Source of the DNA: Trichostrongylus colubriformis
Taxonomy: Eukaryota; Nematoda; Chromadorea; Rhabditida; Trichostrongylidae
Length of the DNA: 64,000 nt
Direction of reading: 5' to 3'
Assembly: GCA_963978905.1 (NCBI GenBank)
Contig: OZ022261.1
Coordinates: 22,317,686 to 22,381,685, forward strand
The position numbers were made by a program, and so were the translations under genes. Under the pieces are notes generated by a model. The model searched no databases, was not told where the DNA came from, and saw nothing but the letters and a program-made list of their open reading frames with translations. Each line of letters begins with the position of its first letter. The first letter of the stretch is position 1. Positions 12,973 to 24,541 of the stretch are shown piece after piece.

Positions 12973-15060
12973 TGGGGCAATACGTAAAAGGTGAACATCT
13001 GACGCCTTCCCGGCCAACTGAGTCCCCTGTAAGTGATACACGTTGATTGGTAAGTAGTAGTGACTTTGTTTATACTATGCATCTGTACTTTATTACTTAA
13101 TTGCTGACATATTTCTCCGTGGATAGCACGTCTAAAATCATTTCCTCATTATTTTGTTGTCTGTGTGTACATATGCGTTACGAAATGTAATTCATGTAGA
13201 GCCTATCGCCTCGAGTGTTTCTTCGCGCCTTTCCTTCCTACCGAGTGACTTTTCTGTATTACTGTATTGTTCTTCTAGTACTATGCGACATGGTCACTAA
13301 CTCCTTATTCACCAGTTCATGTCATCTATTGCTGTTGCGTTTTCATCTTCATTACTCCATCCTATCTTTTCTTCTCTTTTCGCATTCAGCCGTTCTCATC
13401 TAATCGTTGTGGTGTCGTCGTCCTATACGTTGTCATCCTCTTCCTCATCTCTTCCTTCATCAATTCCCCAGTCATAACGTGTCTCTCGTTCACATTCATC
13501 AAGTGTGTGTTCGGGTTTGGAAACATGAGAATTCTGTGGTCGATCATAACGTATTATCATATTGTGATGTTCTATCTAGCTATTGCCTTTTCCCCTTCTA
13601 AACAATATTTTGTTTCCATTTGTGCTACAGCGTATCATTTCGGGAGGATCATAGCGTTTCCATTATTTATTGTGCTATTTATCTTATTCGGGTTCATCGT
13701 ATATGTCATTTTGCGGGAACCTCCTTAGGCGATGAGAGGCGCAATGCAAAAAAATTTGAAGGTGAGGTACAGGTGCCGTGCCGTGCGCAGTCGCTATGTG
13801 AACATATGTAATGAATAGACAGTGCATCTCCCGAATGGGCGATTTTTGTGCAATATGTTTCCCCACTGGTTCACGTTTGCATCCGTGGTACCGGATGATC
13901 AACAGTAATTCGTACGACCGAGATGTGGTGATCGTACGTACACTCATTCCTAGACTCCTCTTTACATATGTTCCATGTTCTCTATCAGTCCGCCATATAT
14001 GTGGAACAGTATGGGCGTTCTATTGCCTTATCACAATGTCGCACCTTCGCTGAGCGTGATGAAAGAGTCCCAGGCTTGGTACCGATCTCTATACCGGCTA
14101 TCTAGTCGCCAACGGAACGAACTGAAGTGCTCACGCATTAAGTTAGTTATGTCTGAGAGGGCCGCCAAGTGACATAGCCATTGATTCCCATTTTCGCCTA
14201 ATTACGAATTCATTTCTGTGATCGGATTCGTTCGTTCGCTCATAAGAATCGTATCGACCTAGTATTCAGTCTATGGGTGCTGTGAGCTAATTTGAACGAT
14301 TTCGACTTACACTCTATTCTCTATCAATTTCGCGGTACGTACAGCGTACAAACGATCGTGATGTTTCTGTGATTCTATCTAGTTTTGAAGAAAAAGTGTG
14401 TAGGGAAATGCAAAGCATAATATTGATTGATGGATTGATTCCATGAGCATGAATATGAGCAGTGTTGTAGTCGTTGTGAATGGCAGAACAGTGTACGTGC
14501 GTGTGTGGATCTAAACTCCACATTTACTCTGCACAGGTCAGATTTCTATTGATTGATCTAGCGAATCTTTACACATATCATTTATTGTAAAGATACCACA
14601 CACGTACACAAATACACATTCGCATGCATATAAACACTATGAAAAGATTATTAGTGAATGTTTGCACATGATGATGATGAGTGACGTATTGCAACAGGCA
14701 TTTATTGTATACTCCAAGCCAAATTAGCGAATTTGATACGATGGTTTGCGATTTATTTGTTTCTCTTGTGATAAAGTTTTCTGCTTTCTTTGACGTATGT
14801 GCACATGAATTATGGGATCGTATCAAGTTCAGTGCCATGCGATTACCGCATTTTCAGTTGCAGATACCGTCCTGGCACTGAAACTTGAAACTACTCTGTA
14901 GAAAAGGTAGGAAGCGTTCTGGATCACTGTAAATGTCTCTGAAGTCCATAGGGAGGAGGAACGTTCTCGCCATAACCTGTGATTTTTCGGTCTCTGTAAA
15001 TTACGACCTACCAGGAGGTAGGGGAGTGAAGGGTGATGCTCTTTGGTTCACATTAACTTG
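12973..15060. other. Intergenic region downstream of the FN3 gene
   Basis: No confident gene. An open stretch at 13507-13728 (73 codons, +) is strongly hydrophobic with two possible membrane segments (IITYYHIVMFYLAIAF and FPLFIVLFILFGFIVYVIL). It has no splice or homology support and could be a small membrane protein, an alternative 3' exon or chance in AT-rich DNA. I see no clear polyadenylation signal. The rest holds only short random ORFs. Confidence 0.4.
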
Positions 15061-15109
15061 ACGCAGGAGATCCATGTTGCGCCCCGGTCACAAGTAGCAA
15101 GACTAGCCT

Positions 15110-16195
15110 ATATAATACCTAATAAGGAAAGGCTTCCGAGTCACCGTGGCCATTCAAGACGAGTTGAATATGTACCTATGTAGTTTTAAACGGGGATCTC
15201 AAATCTGCCCTCCAAATCTGCTAAAAATTCTGAAAAGGAAGTTACGGGGGCCTGAAAGATACGGCGCAAGCGCAGGCGCTGTTCATATATGACTCGAGAA
15301 AGAGTGTCCTCGGAGCTCGGGTGGAGCAGCTGGTAAGATGTCAGACCACAAATTGGAGCATGGGATTTCCAATCCTTGGTGCATTTGCTAGCTTTGCTTT
15401 GCTGTGTTTTTTAAACGTTTGCGAACGCTTTTACGCTTCGCTAAGGCATCCCGCCCCCCACCCCCACAGATGGGTAGTATGGAAAGATTGATTCTTTTCT
15501 GAATAATTGAACATCATGCCCATCTTTTTCACCCGATTATTCTGCGATTGCGGGGAATTAGGCGTTGTTGCGTGAAACGACTATGATATTCGCGCTCAGG
15601 AGCTCGAATTCCCCTATGTGCAAATTTTCAGCCAAATCGGTTCTCGGCCCAACTTCGGAAAATTAGGGGTGCCGAGGGGATAAGTAATAGTTTTTGATTT
15701 TTTTCCTACAAAAAATCGTGCAACCTGAACAAAAATAACCTAGACATATCTATTACAGATGCTCATGACAAAAATGTACGTAACAGGCTTCAAATAACGG
15801 CATTTTCTCGGCAAGGGTCAACGACTTTTCTTTCGTTGAATGTGTTGCCAGCCAATAAATAGCTTATTAGTGTATAAATAGCTAAATATTTTACGGAATT
15901 CGGTCAAATTCTCGGATTGGTCGAAAACTTGTCCAGTGGGGTAGTTCGATCCCCTGAAAACGAAAATCACACCGGTGATTTTCGAAAACGTCTGGCTCGC
16001 GCGCCATAGACTTCCGAACGCACCATGTACATAATAAATAGTACCAGTTATTCCGAAAAAGCTCCATACCTCCACTACCAGAATCGTTTAGCAGGGTTGG
16101 AAGGCAGATTTGAGATTCCCGTCTGAGACTACATAGCAACATATACAACTCATCTTGAATGGCTACGGTGATCCGGGAGCCTTTCCTTATAAGAG
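15110..16195. mobile_element. ~1.07 kb inverted-repeat element
   Basis: The arm at ~15120-15240 (GGCCATTCAAGACGAGTTGA, then TCTCAAATCTGCC) matches the reverse complement of 16070-16190. A second inverted pair lies inside: the core near 15545-15620 (AATATCATAGTCG on the reverse strand) against 15905-15990 (GTAGTTCGATCCCCTGAAAA). That core recurs at 39040-39130 and in the foldback element at 49470-50073. No transposase ORF is visible, so it is non-autonomous. Confidence 0.6.
15308..15372 (+). other. tRNA-like segment (possible SINE head or tRNA relic)
   Basis: The order of parts resembles a tRNA: GCTCGGGTGGAGCAGCTGGT is like an A box or D arm. It is followed by an anticodon-arm-like stretch and GGGATTTCCAATCC, which resembles a B box (GGTTCGAATCC) with changes. 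The acceptor stem does not pair convincingly, so it is not called a tRNA gene. It lies inside the inverted-repeat element. Confidence 0.25.
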
Positions 16196-16199
16196 AATC

Positions 16200-17005
16200 A
16201 CCAAGCTGTCACACAGTACTGCGCGAATAACATAATAGAATCATGTAATGGGCAAATGGACCATCTTGACCAACCGATATTACTGAATAAGTCCACACTG
16301 CACAGTTTCACATTGTGCTAGGCTCAGTGCTGAGCGCTAGTCCAACTGGTACTGGTATTTCCACACATGCCTATCACTATTTGGAATTCCATGTAGTGGA
16401 GCAGTCGAAACATCCCCTTGTTACTGATATCGGAGCACAAAGTACATCCACTTGCTGAGCATTTAGTGCTTAGGCTTTTGTGTGTCGATAATCTCATTTT
16501 CTAATCATTTAATATACTCATTTTCTACTCCCTATCGTACCGTCGAAGAATGCCATCACTTTTCGGATGTATGGATGATTTAGCGGTCGATGCATGTGGT
16601 ACAATGATATCAACGATAATGTTAGTGGATCAGGAATGAAACGTGTTTATACACTAATCATTAACCTAAATTGGTCACTACTTGAAGTTCAGAAAGTGTA
16701 GGAATCGACAGCTTCATGGACGATTACATCAACTGGTAGCAATTTGTCCACTTGCTGTGCTAATTCTCACACGTGGTAGATCCATGGGCCAGTTATCGAT
16801 GCTTATCGTTTTTCTAAACCCGCACTACTACTTGGAGTTTTACATAATCTAACGGTCGATACCAGTATTGTTGTAAGTAAAGCAATGGGAAGAGGAATAC
16901 ATGCTTACCATACTCCATTATTTGGAACTCTACGCAATTTGGCGGCCGATACAACTGATATCAGAACATGTACCGAAAGGCGATAAAACTACAGTAACAT
17001 GAACC
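16200..17005. other. Gene-free DNA with a diverged short repeat
   Basis: Similar phrases recur: TTTGGAATTCCATGTAGTGG near 16380, GGAGTTTTACATAATCTAAC near 16834 and TTTGGAACTCTACGCAATTT near 16920. Each is followed by a GTCGATAC/GCCGATAC-type string. This suggests diverged tandem units. No ORF of interest. Confidence 0.35.
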
Positions 17006-17007
17006 TA

Positions 17008-19060
17008 GTTTGTAATCTGAATATCCTTCCTTCGGTTGGATTCAGTGATCACAGCAGCATCTCTTTTGACATAGTCGGGTATGAAACACCACCTGTCCCC
17101 TTCTTCTGTAGGGCATATTCTGATGCTGATTCCAGGGAGCTATGTAATGTTGGCCAGTATACGCTGGGTTAATCTACTGGAAACAGTCGAGGGCGTCAAT
17201 GAAAAGTATGAGTTGCTGTTATATGTGCTGCACTTGGCTATTGATATTATGTTCCTTAGAGGCGAGTCACTTCCTTCAAATCGGTAATAATATCTAAATA
17301 TTTGGAACATGAGCTGTCATCGTGAGTGCCTTTTCTAAGAAGCTAGACTTACGGGGGATTGGACAAATTATAGTGAATATACAGCAAGGTTCCTCACTAG
17401 CCTAAACAAGTTTAGCAGAAGTATAGAGAGGAAAGTAATTAAGGCCGGCCGAACAGTTTCTTACATCTTTTCTGCCTGATGATGGTAATATTCCTGTTTA
17501 CTCGCCGCCCTTGACGTGGACTATGAATGAGGTCCCGTGGTTTCAAGCAGATCAACTTTATGGCAGATTATGGCCTGGCCTAGTTCCTCCTCGGTTACCC
17601 CTGACTCAAAACCGCTATCATTTATTGAAAATTTAGCTGGGTATATTTGTGGTCCACTGGCCTACGTATTCAATCAGTCGCTGATGACAGGGGAAGAACC
17701 TGGGCGCTGGAAGCATTCTTTTGTAACTCCGGTGCTGAAGAAAGAACCTCCCTCTAATCCAGCGAATTATCGGCCAGTAAGCATAACATCCCTGTTTTGT
17801 AGGCTTTTTGAGAAAATGCTCTAAGTCATATTCTGAAGTACATCGCTGTAGCTAAAATCGTTCCTCGTGCTCAACATGGACGTTCAGTGGAGACTAATTT
17901 GATTGAGAGTCTAGAATATTGGTCAAAGGAGCTTGATAAGAAGCACTGCTGCGATGTTATATTTGACTTCGCCAAAGCGTTCGATAGAGTATCTCATAAG
18001 AAATTGTTGTATAAGATGAGGGTGCTGAGCTTCCATCCTATTATCGTCAAATGGTTGACAAACTTCCTCTCTGGCCGAACGTTCCGGGTGCGAGTTGGAC
18101 ATAGTTATTCAGACTGTAAGCATGTGCTTAGTGGAGTACCGCAAGAAGGAGTACTATCCCCTGTTCTGTTCAACATTCACACTTCTGAGATTTCAGATCT
18201 GTTGATGGGCTTGGTGTTGAGATAAAGATGTATGCTGACGATGTTAAGATTTTCAAAGCTATTAATGAACCACTGGATAGTGAGCAACTTCAGGAGGCCG
18301 TTGCTCTCTGAGTAAGTGGGCGAAGCGATGGCAGTTGCCTCTGGCCCCGAATAAGACAATGTGTATGAGAATCGCTTGTGATCCCAAGGCTATCCCATGC
18401 CCTTATGTGGTTGGTGGGATTGCAATCTCCCCTGTCAATCTCATAGGGGATCTTGGGTTTTATTACATTAATACTCTCGACTTCTCTATGCATATTAATA
18501 GACGGTGTAAGTTGCTTTCTGGCGTGCATGGCATATTTTCAAGGCTCTATTTACGACTATTTTGTTGAAAGCCTATAAGACCTATGTGTGACCCTTGGTC
18601 GAGTCTGGTGCCACTGTGTTTCACCCCACTCAGAGGAAGGATATTATAGCTCTGGAAAAGGTACGGAATAACTTCACGCGGAAAATGCTTTTTCGCTGTA
18701 ACAGTTTCTTACACCTTACGATTCCTAAAGCTTGTATCCGAAACAAGTATCTGGGACTAGCAACACTAGAATCAAGGCGAAAAATCTTTGATGCATGTCT
18801 GGTCTAGAAACTGCTGTATCAGGTCAATGACTTTGGGTCTCTCGGATTCTGTAAGTTGGTACATTCTCGTACCAGGAATGAATAGGTTGAGATTTTCCTG
18901 TCTAGACCTAGTACCAATGTGAAGGACAAGAGTTTCACATTCAGAGCGGCTAGCCTACACAACAAGTAACTAAGAGGATAAGCTCCCTTGGCAGCTTGAA
19001 ACAATTCAAACGTCGCACAGTCAAAATGCTATCTGATTATGAGATTTCCTGATTCCTTGA
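17008..19060 (+). pseudogene. Decayed jockey/CR1-like non-LTR retrotransposon
   Basis: Begins inside the endonuclease (SDHSSISFDI near 17041), so it is 5'-truncated. RT parts follow in changing frames. The fingers region ends in NYRPVSITSLFCRLFEKML (17537-17824). Then come motif A FDFAKAFDRVSHKKL (17887-18225), SGVPQEGVLSPVLF, and after a frameshift the catalytic YADD at 18231-18242. The C-terminal region (18595-18807) contains RNNFTRKM and LGLATLESRRKIFD, typical of this clade. At least three frameshifts and several stops make it non-functional. The 3' end near 19060 is approximate. Confidence 0.85.
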
Positions 19061-19419
19061 GGTTCACTGTTCTTGAGGTCACCGTGATATGAAATTGTGA
19101 TCGTGTTGTATAATTGCTCTTGCTGTGTAATATATATTCTAACTGTATTATCAATCACCTAGATTGTGTTTTTGGTTCCAAGGAATATTTTTATGCTCAA
19201 ACAATTTGTTTGGTTTTCTGGTTCTTGATGTTTGTCCTACGTTTTGCCTTCAGCAGCGTAAAAAACAAAATATATCATAACATAGCTGTAAGCTGTTATC
19301 GGTTCTGCTACCCTGCAGTGTCTGTTAATGTGGGCATTCCACTGTTAGCAGGGGAAGCGAAAAGGATTCGTCGATGCTTGCTTTTTGACGTCCTTATTGA
19401 ATCTCAACCCCCTTATCAA

Positions 19420-19865
19420 TGGGATTACCCACCATTCACGCACATGCAGCAACCTGCTACACACTCACGAGGGAAGGCGCTCCAGAATCAACACGAAAGG
19501 TGAGACAGATTTGGCGACATTTGCCCGCGCACGCTCTTCATCAAATCTTATCGACCGTTAATTGTTATCACCCACTAATAACGCCCCAGTTCCGCCACGT
19601 AAAACACCCATGAGTGTCGACGCCCAGGGTCAACTGAAAGGTGGGAAGAAATTGGTGGTATTTGCCTTTTCACGCTTTTCATAAAATCTTATCAACCATT
19701 ATCAATTGGGATCACCCACCAATAATGCTCCAGTAATGCTACGCAGAATACCTATGAGTGTCAACGCCTCAGAGTCAAAACGAAAAACGAAACAAATTTA
19801 GTGACATTTGCCTTCTCATGCTTTTCATAATCTTATCAACCATTATCAATTGGGATCACCCGCCA
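19420..19865. repeat. ~145 bp satellite, left block
   Basis: About three tandem copies. Landmarks repeat every ~144 bp: the ATCACCCACCAATAATGC-type phrase near 19427, 19570, 19715 and 19858, and TATGAGTGTCAACGC-type phrases between them. The block stops abruptly at the LTR (19866) and resumes at 32499. Confidence 0.8.
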
Positions 19866-20255
19866 AGGCACCGTGGAAGCGTGTATGATCTCTCTGCCAT
19901 CTTTCGAGGTTGATAACAAAGATTCATGTGGGAAATTACGTCAGCAAGGAAACAACGATAGAACGACAAGTTAATACATGTATTTAAGATGAGCAACGAA
20001 ATCAACACGTCAATACGAGGCGAGAGAGATCACGTGCCTTAGGCGTGATGATGATGAGGTCTCACGCCTGTAAGGCGACAGAGGAGCAAGTCTGAGTTGA
20101 GGGGAGAACCGCCATGAGGTAGAAAACGAGGAAGGGTCGACTGTCCTCTGTCGTTGCTGCCAGACGTCTCCCTGACTGTCCGCGCTCCGCCCTAAAAAGG
20201 GTTGAGTCATAGAGGTCCGAAAGTCAGCTGGGGCCGCTTATCGGGTGCGCTTATA
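19866..20255 (-). repeat. 3' LTR
   Basis: 390 bp direct repeat of 32122-32498, closely similar, with an extra ~13 bp near 20236-20248. On the element's strand it begins T(G)TAAGCGCACCC and ends GGTGCC(A). The terminal TG and CA are mutated in this copy but present in the other. Adjacent to the satellite on the outside and the polypurine tract inside. Confidence 0.9.
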
Positions 20256-20265
20256 CCTCCCCCTT
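20256..20265 (-). promoter_or_regulatory. Polypurine tract
   Basis: On the minus strand AAGGGGGAGG lies directly upstream of the 3' LTR. This is the expected primer for plus-strand DNA synthesis in LTR retrotransposons. Confidence 0.75.
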
Positions 20266-20324
20266 AACATCAAGTCCGTCCGCACTCCAAGATTGAAAAA
20301 TCGGAGCTTACCATCGGCAAGTGA

Positions 20325-22640
20325 CTAATCACGGATATACGGATCCAAATCATTCGTCGGGACGATGGCTTCAATTGACCTGGACCAGTCGACGACACGT
20401 TTCCAGAACGGCACGGCTTTGAGCGAGGCGACGTGCCCGAGGATGAACTGACAATGGTGGCATCGAGACAGAGCGACGTTCATACGTTTGTAGACGTCGA
20501 GGAAGTCAGCTGAAGTAGGCGAAAAGTCGGTACGGGTAGTCAAGAGTATAACTACCTCTTTTTCTCTCTCTTGGACCGAGTCGACGGTTGTGAGCTCCAC
20601 TTCCAGCTGCTCCAACTCGTCCTTGAGACGCGCGATTGTTCTCTGTAAAACGAGATGACACAGAGTTGAGCAGGGCTAAGGTTCCTGGAAAGAAGATATT
20701 GAAGTGAGACCGACTAGCAGCTTTCACCGAGGTGCCGTCTACGTTGATAAAATAAACGACACGGCGAATTGGACAAGAGCAGCTGGCGCGACGCGAAGTC
20801 AGCTCCACTAATGAGGGCGCCATCGTACACGACGATGTTAGGCAACGCATTCAGCGATGAATGAGCTCTGAAAGTGGTGACCAGCGGGGCTATGGGCACC
20901 GCGTTTGCTTCTACCAAGACAGACATCACACCGCGTGCCCCGTAGCGAGCCGGGTTCGCGCTTCGCAAGTAGCGAACGTGTGGTTCCAGCTGGTGGACGT
21001 CTCCGATGAACAGCTGGTGCGAGTCGAGGAATCGGGTGGCCACTGATGCGAATGCCGGTTCCGGTATCGGTGACGCCTCGTCAGTGATCACTGTGTCAGA
21101 CATACTCTGGTACGGGAAGAGTTGCCGCCATCGCAGTCCATTGTGTTGATGCTGTCGTGAGACAGATGATCGCCGGCGGTGCACCCTAAACATGAGGCGA
21201 ACCATCTTTTTAAGCGATCGCGATACCGCCTTTTTTGCTTTCTCGTATTCGTGTTGCTCCTCCTCAGACATCCGAAAAAATCTTTCAAGTTCTAAAAGGT
21301 ATTCTTCGAGGAGCTCACGTTGTGTTTTGAACGCCGAGCAGAACTCCTTTTCTTCTTCGGTGAGCTGAGTCGCGTGGTTCTCGTTTGAATATTTTAATAT
21401 TTTATTCAAGTCAACCCCCGTGGGATACAAATTTTCATTCGCCGTTGTATAGGAGAGATACCGTACCACCTGTAGAGACCGGAAGTCATCCAATCACAGC
21501 AAGGTCTCCGCAAACTGGGCAACCACCGCATTGGTTGTTGCCGTCACGAGTACGGCCGATGACGGTCGTGACGCGATGAGAGCCGCTATAATAGCACCTA
21601 CCACGGTATTACCTGTATCGAAAGCGGCTTGGATGGCGACCACTGAATGGTTGCCAATGGCGAGACGGATGGCCTCAGTCTGCGCTCGTCATGTTGACCG
21701 CGTTGCCTCGCATCTGAAATGAAGACGCCACCACCACCTGGGTTTCGGCGCGTTCCTCTTGCGATAGTCCAAACTGAGTGCGTCCGTATACCGCATCCAC
21801 AATCTTACCTGAGGAAGCATTCAAGTCGGCATAAATATGCGTGCGCGATATGCCTTTGTAGATGGGGTTCGCTTGGCTTGTTTGCTAACCGAGATGGACT
21901 TCCATTTCCGCGAACGTCACTAGGGGGTGTTGCGTCCGTGCTTGCACATCTCCTCGAGGACCGTCCTGTGAGACCAAGAGAATGCCTCAATGGTAATCCG
22001 CAAGGCTCGCTGCTCGGTCAGAACCTCGACGTTCACCACCTTTGTACGAGCCAGGGTGTTTGACCCTTGAACGCACAATGCCACCGGGCGCTGAACGGTC
22101 CAGTCGGCTTCCAAGGGCATCTCGTTGAGGATGAACGTGAGCCTTGCTGGGTAGGTGGTTGCGGGACATTGTCGTGGTGACACGATGAGAACGTAGATCG
22201 TCGTCTGCGGAGTTGAGTGCGGCGAGGGCTGAACATGCCATATTAAACACCTTGGACATACGTACCGTTGCGTCTTCGTGCTGTAGGTTGTACTTCACGA
22301 ATTGATCGGCCCTGTCGACCAAACAGGCCCGCTTCACAGAGTTCAACTTCCATACGCGGAGTGGCACGATCCCTTCGTTCGGAAGCATTGGCAAGAACTG
22401 CATGGCAAAGCTGTTTGCGTGCGACGATGGATGCTGGCGGCTCTGAAAAGCGCATGGCGCAGGAAACGTTGACGCGGGTCTCTGTCATGACAATCTCATC
22501 CTCTCCGGCGCGGTTCAAGGCGAACTCTCATATCGATTGCGTTAATGTGACGGCGTCGGGGGCTCCTTCGAACGCCGCCTTCAACGATGCAACTGTACCT
22601 CTGCGAGTGAGCTTCTTGGAGAGGATCCCGTAGATCGGAT
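20325..22640 (-). pseudogene. UPF1/MOV10-like SF1 helicase carried by the LTR element
   Basis: SF1 helicase motifs appear in order on the minus strand. A pre-helicase domain (~22640-21920, in several frames) comes first. Motif I is AAFDTGNT (21605-21628) in the context AIQ..TVVGAIIAALIA. Motif Ia follows (SAVLVTATTNAVVAQFAETL), then motif II DEASPIPEPA (near 21080), motif III GDVHQLEP (20981-21004), the TTFRAHSSLNALPNIVVYDG block, a VVYFINVDGT block, motif V/VI VDSVQEREKEVVIL and YKRMNVALSRCHH (20458-20600). The family unwinds RNA or DNA with ATP. Here the Walker A lysine is asparagine, there is a stop between motif Ia and the next block, and several frameshifts occur. An acceptor-like TTTACAG near 20646 suggests one intron. 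It occupies the position where env usually sits. Confidence 0.8.
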
Positions 22641-23648
22641 CGGGAAGCGTACTTGGGGTTACCAGCGAGAAGCAGGCCACGCGCCAAAAGAACGCAGATT
22701 GCTGTCCAGAACCGTTGTTCGCGGAACGCGTGGTTCCGTGAGAGCCCTGGTGCCACGATCCCTGTGCCCCATTCTGTGGACACTACTTGATAAAGCACGG
22801 GACGGTGCCTTTCTCGCGTAGTCGGATCGATCGTGTATTGTCGAAGGTCGACAGGATTCTCCGGAATTCCCGCAACGTCCCTGTCCTCGTAACGATTGTT
22901 CTGAACGTCGTTGAACATCGATTGTGTAAACCAGCGGAAGTTGATCGAGTCTTCCAGATGCAGCAATTCGATGAACGGAATCGGCTCCTTGTATGGGTCC
23001 GCGCGAACTACGAATTCGGGAACAGCGATCGAGTGCAACTCGTGCTCATGTACCCGGCATTTGGAAGTTGAGGGCACACCTTGATAGGCAGCTCATTGGT
23101 AACTTTATTGTACCCGAACCTCACCATGTCGTTTGGACGGGGTTGACGTAGCGTGCCCATGGATGGAAATCGATCAGATAGTTGGTATAGTCTGCCGGCG
23201 TCTCCTTGGAGAGTGGCGCAGGACCTCCGGGACGCGATGGCTTCGAGGATGCCACCGACAAACGGGGAGCCGGGGGGCGGCCACGTCTACCGTGACGACG
23301 TGTGCGTCCGCTTCCGCGGATTTCACGAGAGTTACCCCTCCCTTGCACCGAGGTAGGTGGCGCGGCCTGTGGGTTACTTGAGCTTGAAGGTACCGGGGAC
23401 GGTGAAAATCCCACGGGTCCGAACGGCACCGGAGAAGCCGCTGGCGAGGGTGGAGAAGCCGCCACTTTGGAGCGCTGGATGCTCAAATCCTCCATGAACT
23501 GAGCGAGGTTAGCCTCCGACGGTGAGGAAGTCGAAGAGGACTTGTCTTGGCGTCCGTTAGATTCGTCGTCGGAGGCCAGCAGTGCTTCTTCTGAGAGGTC
23601 CAGGGGACGGGAAGTGAGACCCTCCGTAGTCTCAGGCATGCGGCTCAC
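22496..23648 (-). pseudogene. Pro/Ser-rich ORF leading into the helicase (accessory protein N-terminus)
   Basis: Two open stretches on the minus strand. 23648-23121 starts at an ATG and encodes an acidic, Ser-rich start, then a Pro/Ser/Ala-rich low-complexity part and an Arg/Gly-rich patch (RGNSREIRGSGRTRRHGRRG). 23077-22496 encodes a compact domain rich in charged and aromatic residues that I do not recognise. The second runs into the helicase region with frame changes. The simplest reading is one long accessory protein with a disordered RNA-binding-like N-terminus and a C-terminal helicase. Two adjacent genes are possible. Confidence 0.55.
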
Positions 23649-24540
23649 CGCTTTGTCGCTGGGGCTGGTGAAGATGTTCCACTTAAGGAACTATCCACAC
23701 TCATATTTTCAATTGAGTAGTCCGAGTCCTGGGAGGACGGGCGACGAGGTTTCTTCGGCTCGGGAGATCTCTAAGAGGCGTCTGCTACCGGTCCATGGGA
23801 ACCTCTTCGGGGAACAAATCTACGTTGGGACCGTATCCGGTTCTGCGTTGGCTGGAATCGCTGTAAATTCATCTGAATTCAACTCTGTATTATGTTGAAA
23901 ATCTATGCTGGGACCGGAACCCGGTTCTGTGGATGAACAAGTGAGAGTATCTGTTCTCACAGGAGACGGTGGTTTTGAACGTTGCATGGTTGCATGCACA
24001 CGTGGGGTGTTTAGCCAAGTTTTCTGAAATGAGTAGTAATGAGTTGGAGTCGGATCGAAACCAAGCGAGGTATATACGATGCGACGATGACACGCGTTAA
24101 AACAAGCGATGATAAGATTAATGGACGGAACTGGTAATCACTGAGGAATAGCACGATGCTCACACTGCAGGAAGATGACATCATAACAAGCGATGACATC
24201 GATGACATGATGACATCAAACAATGGCGCCGAACAGGAGAATACACTCGTCTTCTCTATACCAGACGTGAAAGAATGCGTGCAGGTCATGGTCGATCGGA
24301 TGGAAAAAGATTCATGTGGTGGACTAACCGGTCATATTGAAATGCGACGAGACCTGAAACGTGTGTTATTTGAATGATAAGGTAGAGATTGTTCGGGAGT
24401 CTCTTGTTCCTTGATTACGTGGTGTTTATAGCCGGGAAGCACTGTCTCCGATGCGTTCACGACAGACAAGGCCCTTTGTTCTTCGATCGGGTGCCACGGA
24501 GGAGTGAAAACAGGACCCGTTAATTCAAAGCATTGCTTTA
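23649..24540 (-). other. Spacer between integrase and accessory ORF
   Basis: About 0.9 kb inside the LTR element with only short ORFs on both strands and no domain. It may hold a subgenomic promoter or a splice acceptor for the downstream ORF, but none can be shown. Confidence 0.35.
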
Positions 24541-24541
24541 C

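Noticed and set aside
19114..19503. 129-codon + ORF
   Set aside because: It starts in AT-rich sequence after the dead non-LTR element and runs into the satellite; composition is not protein-like.
22268..22633. 121-codon + ORF
   Set aside because: Antisense to the helicase accessory region, which has recognisable motifs on the minus strand.
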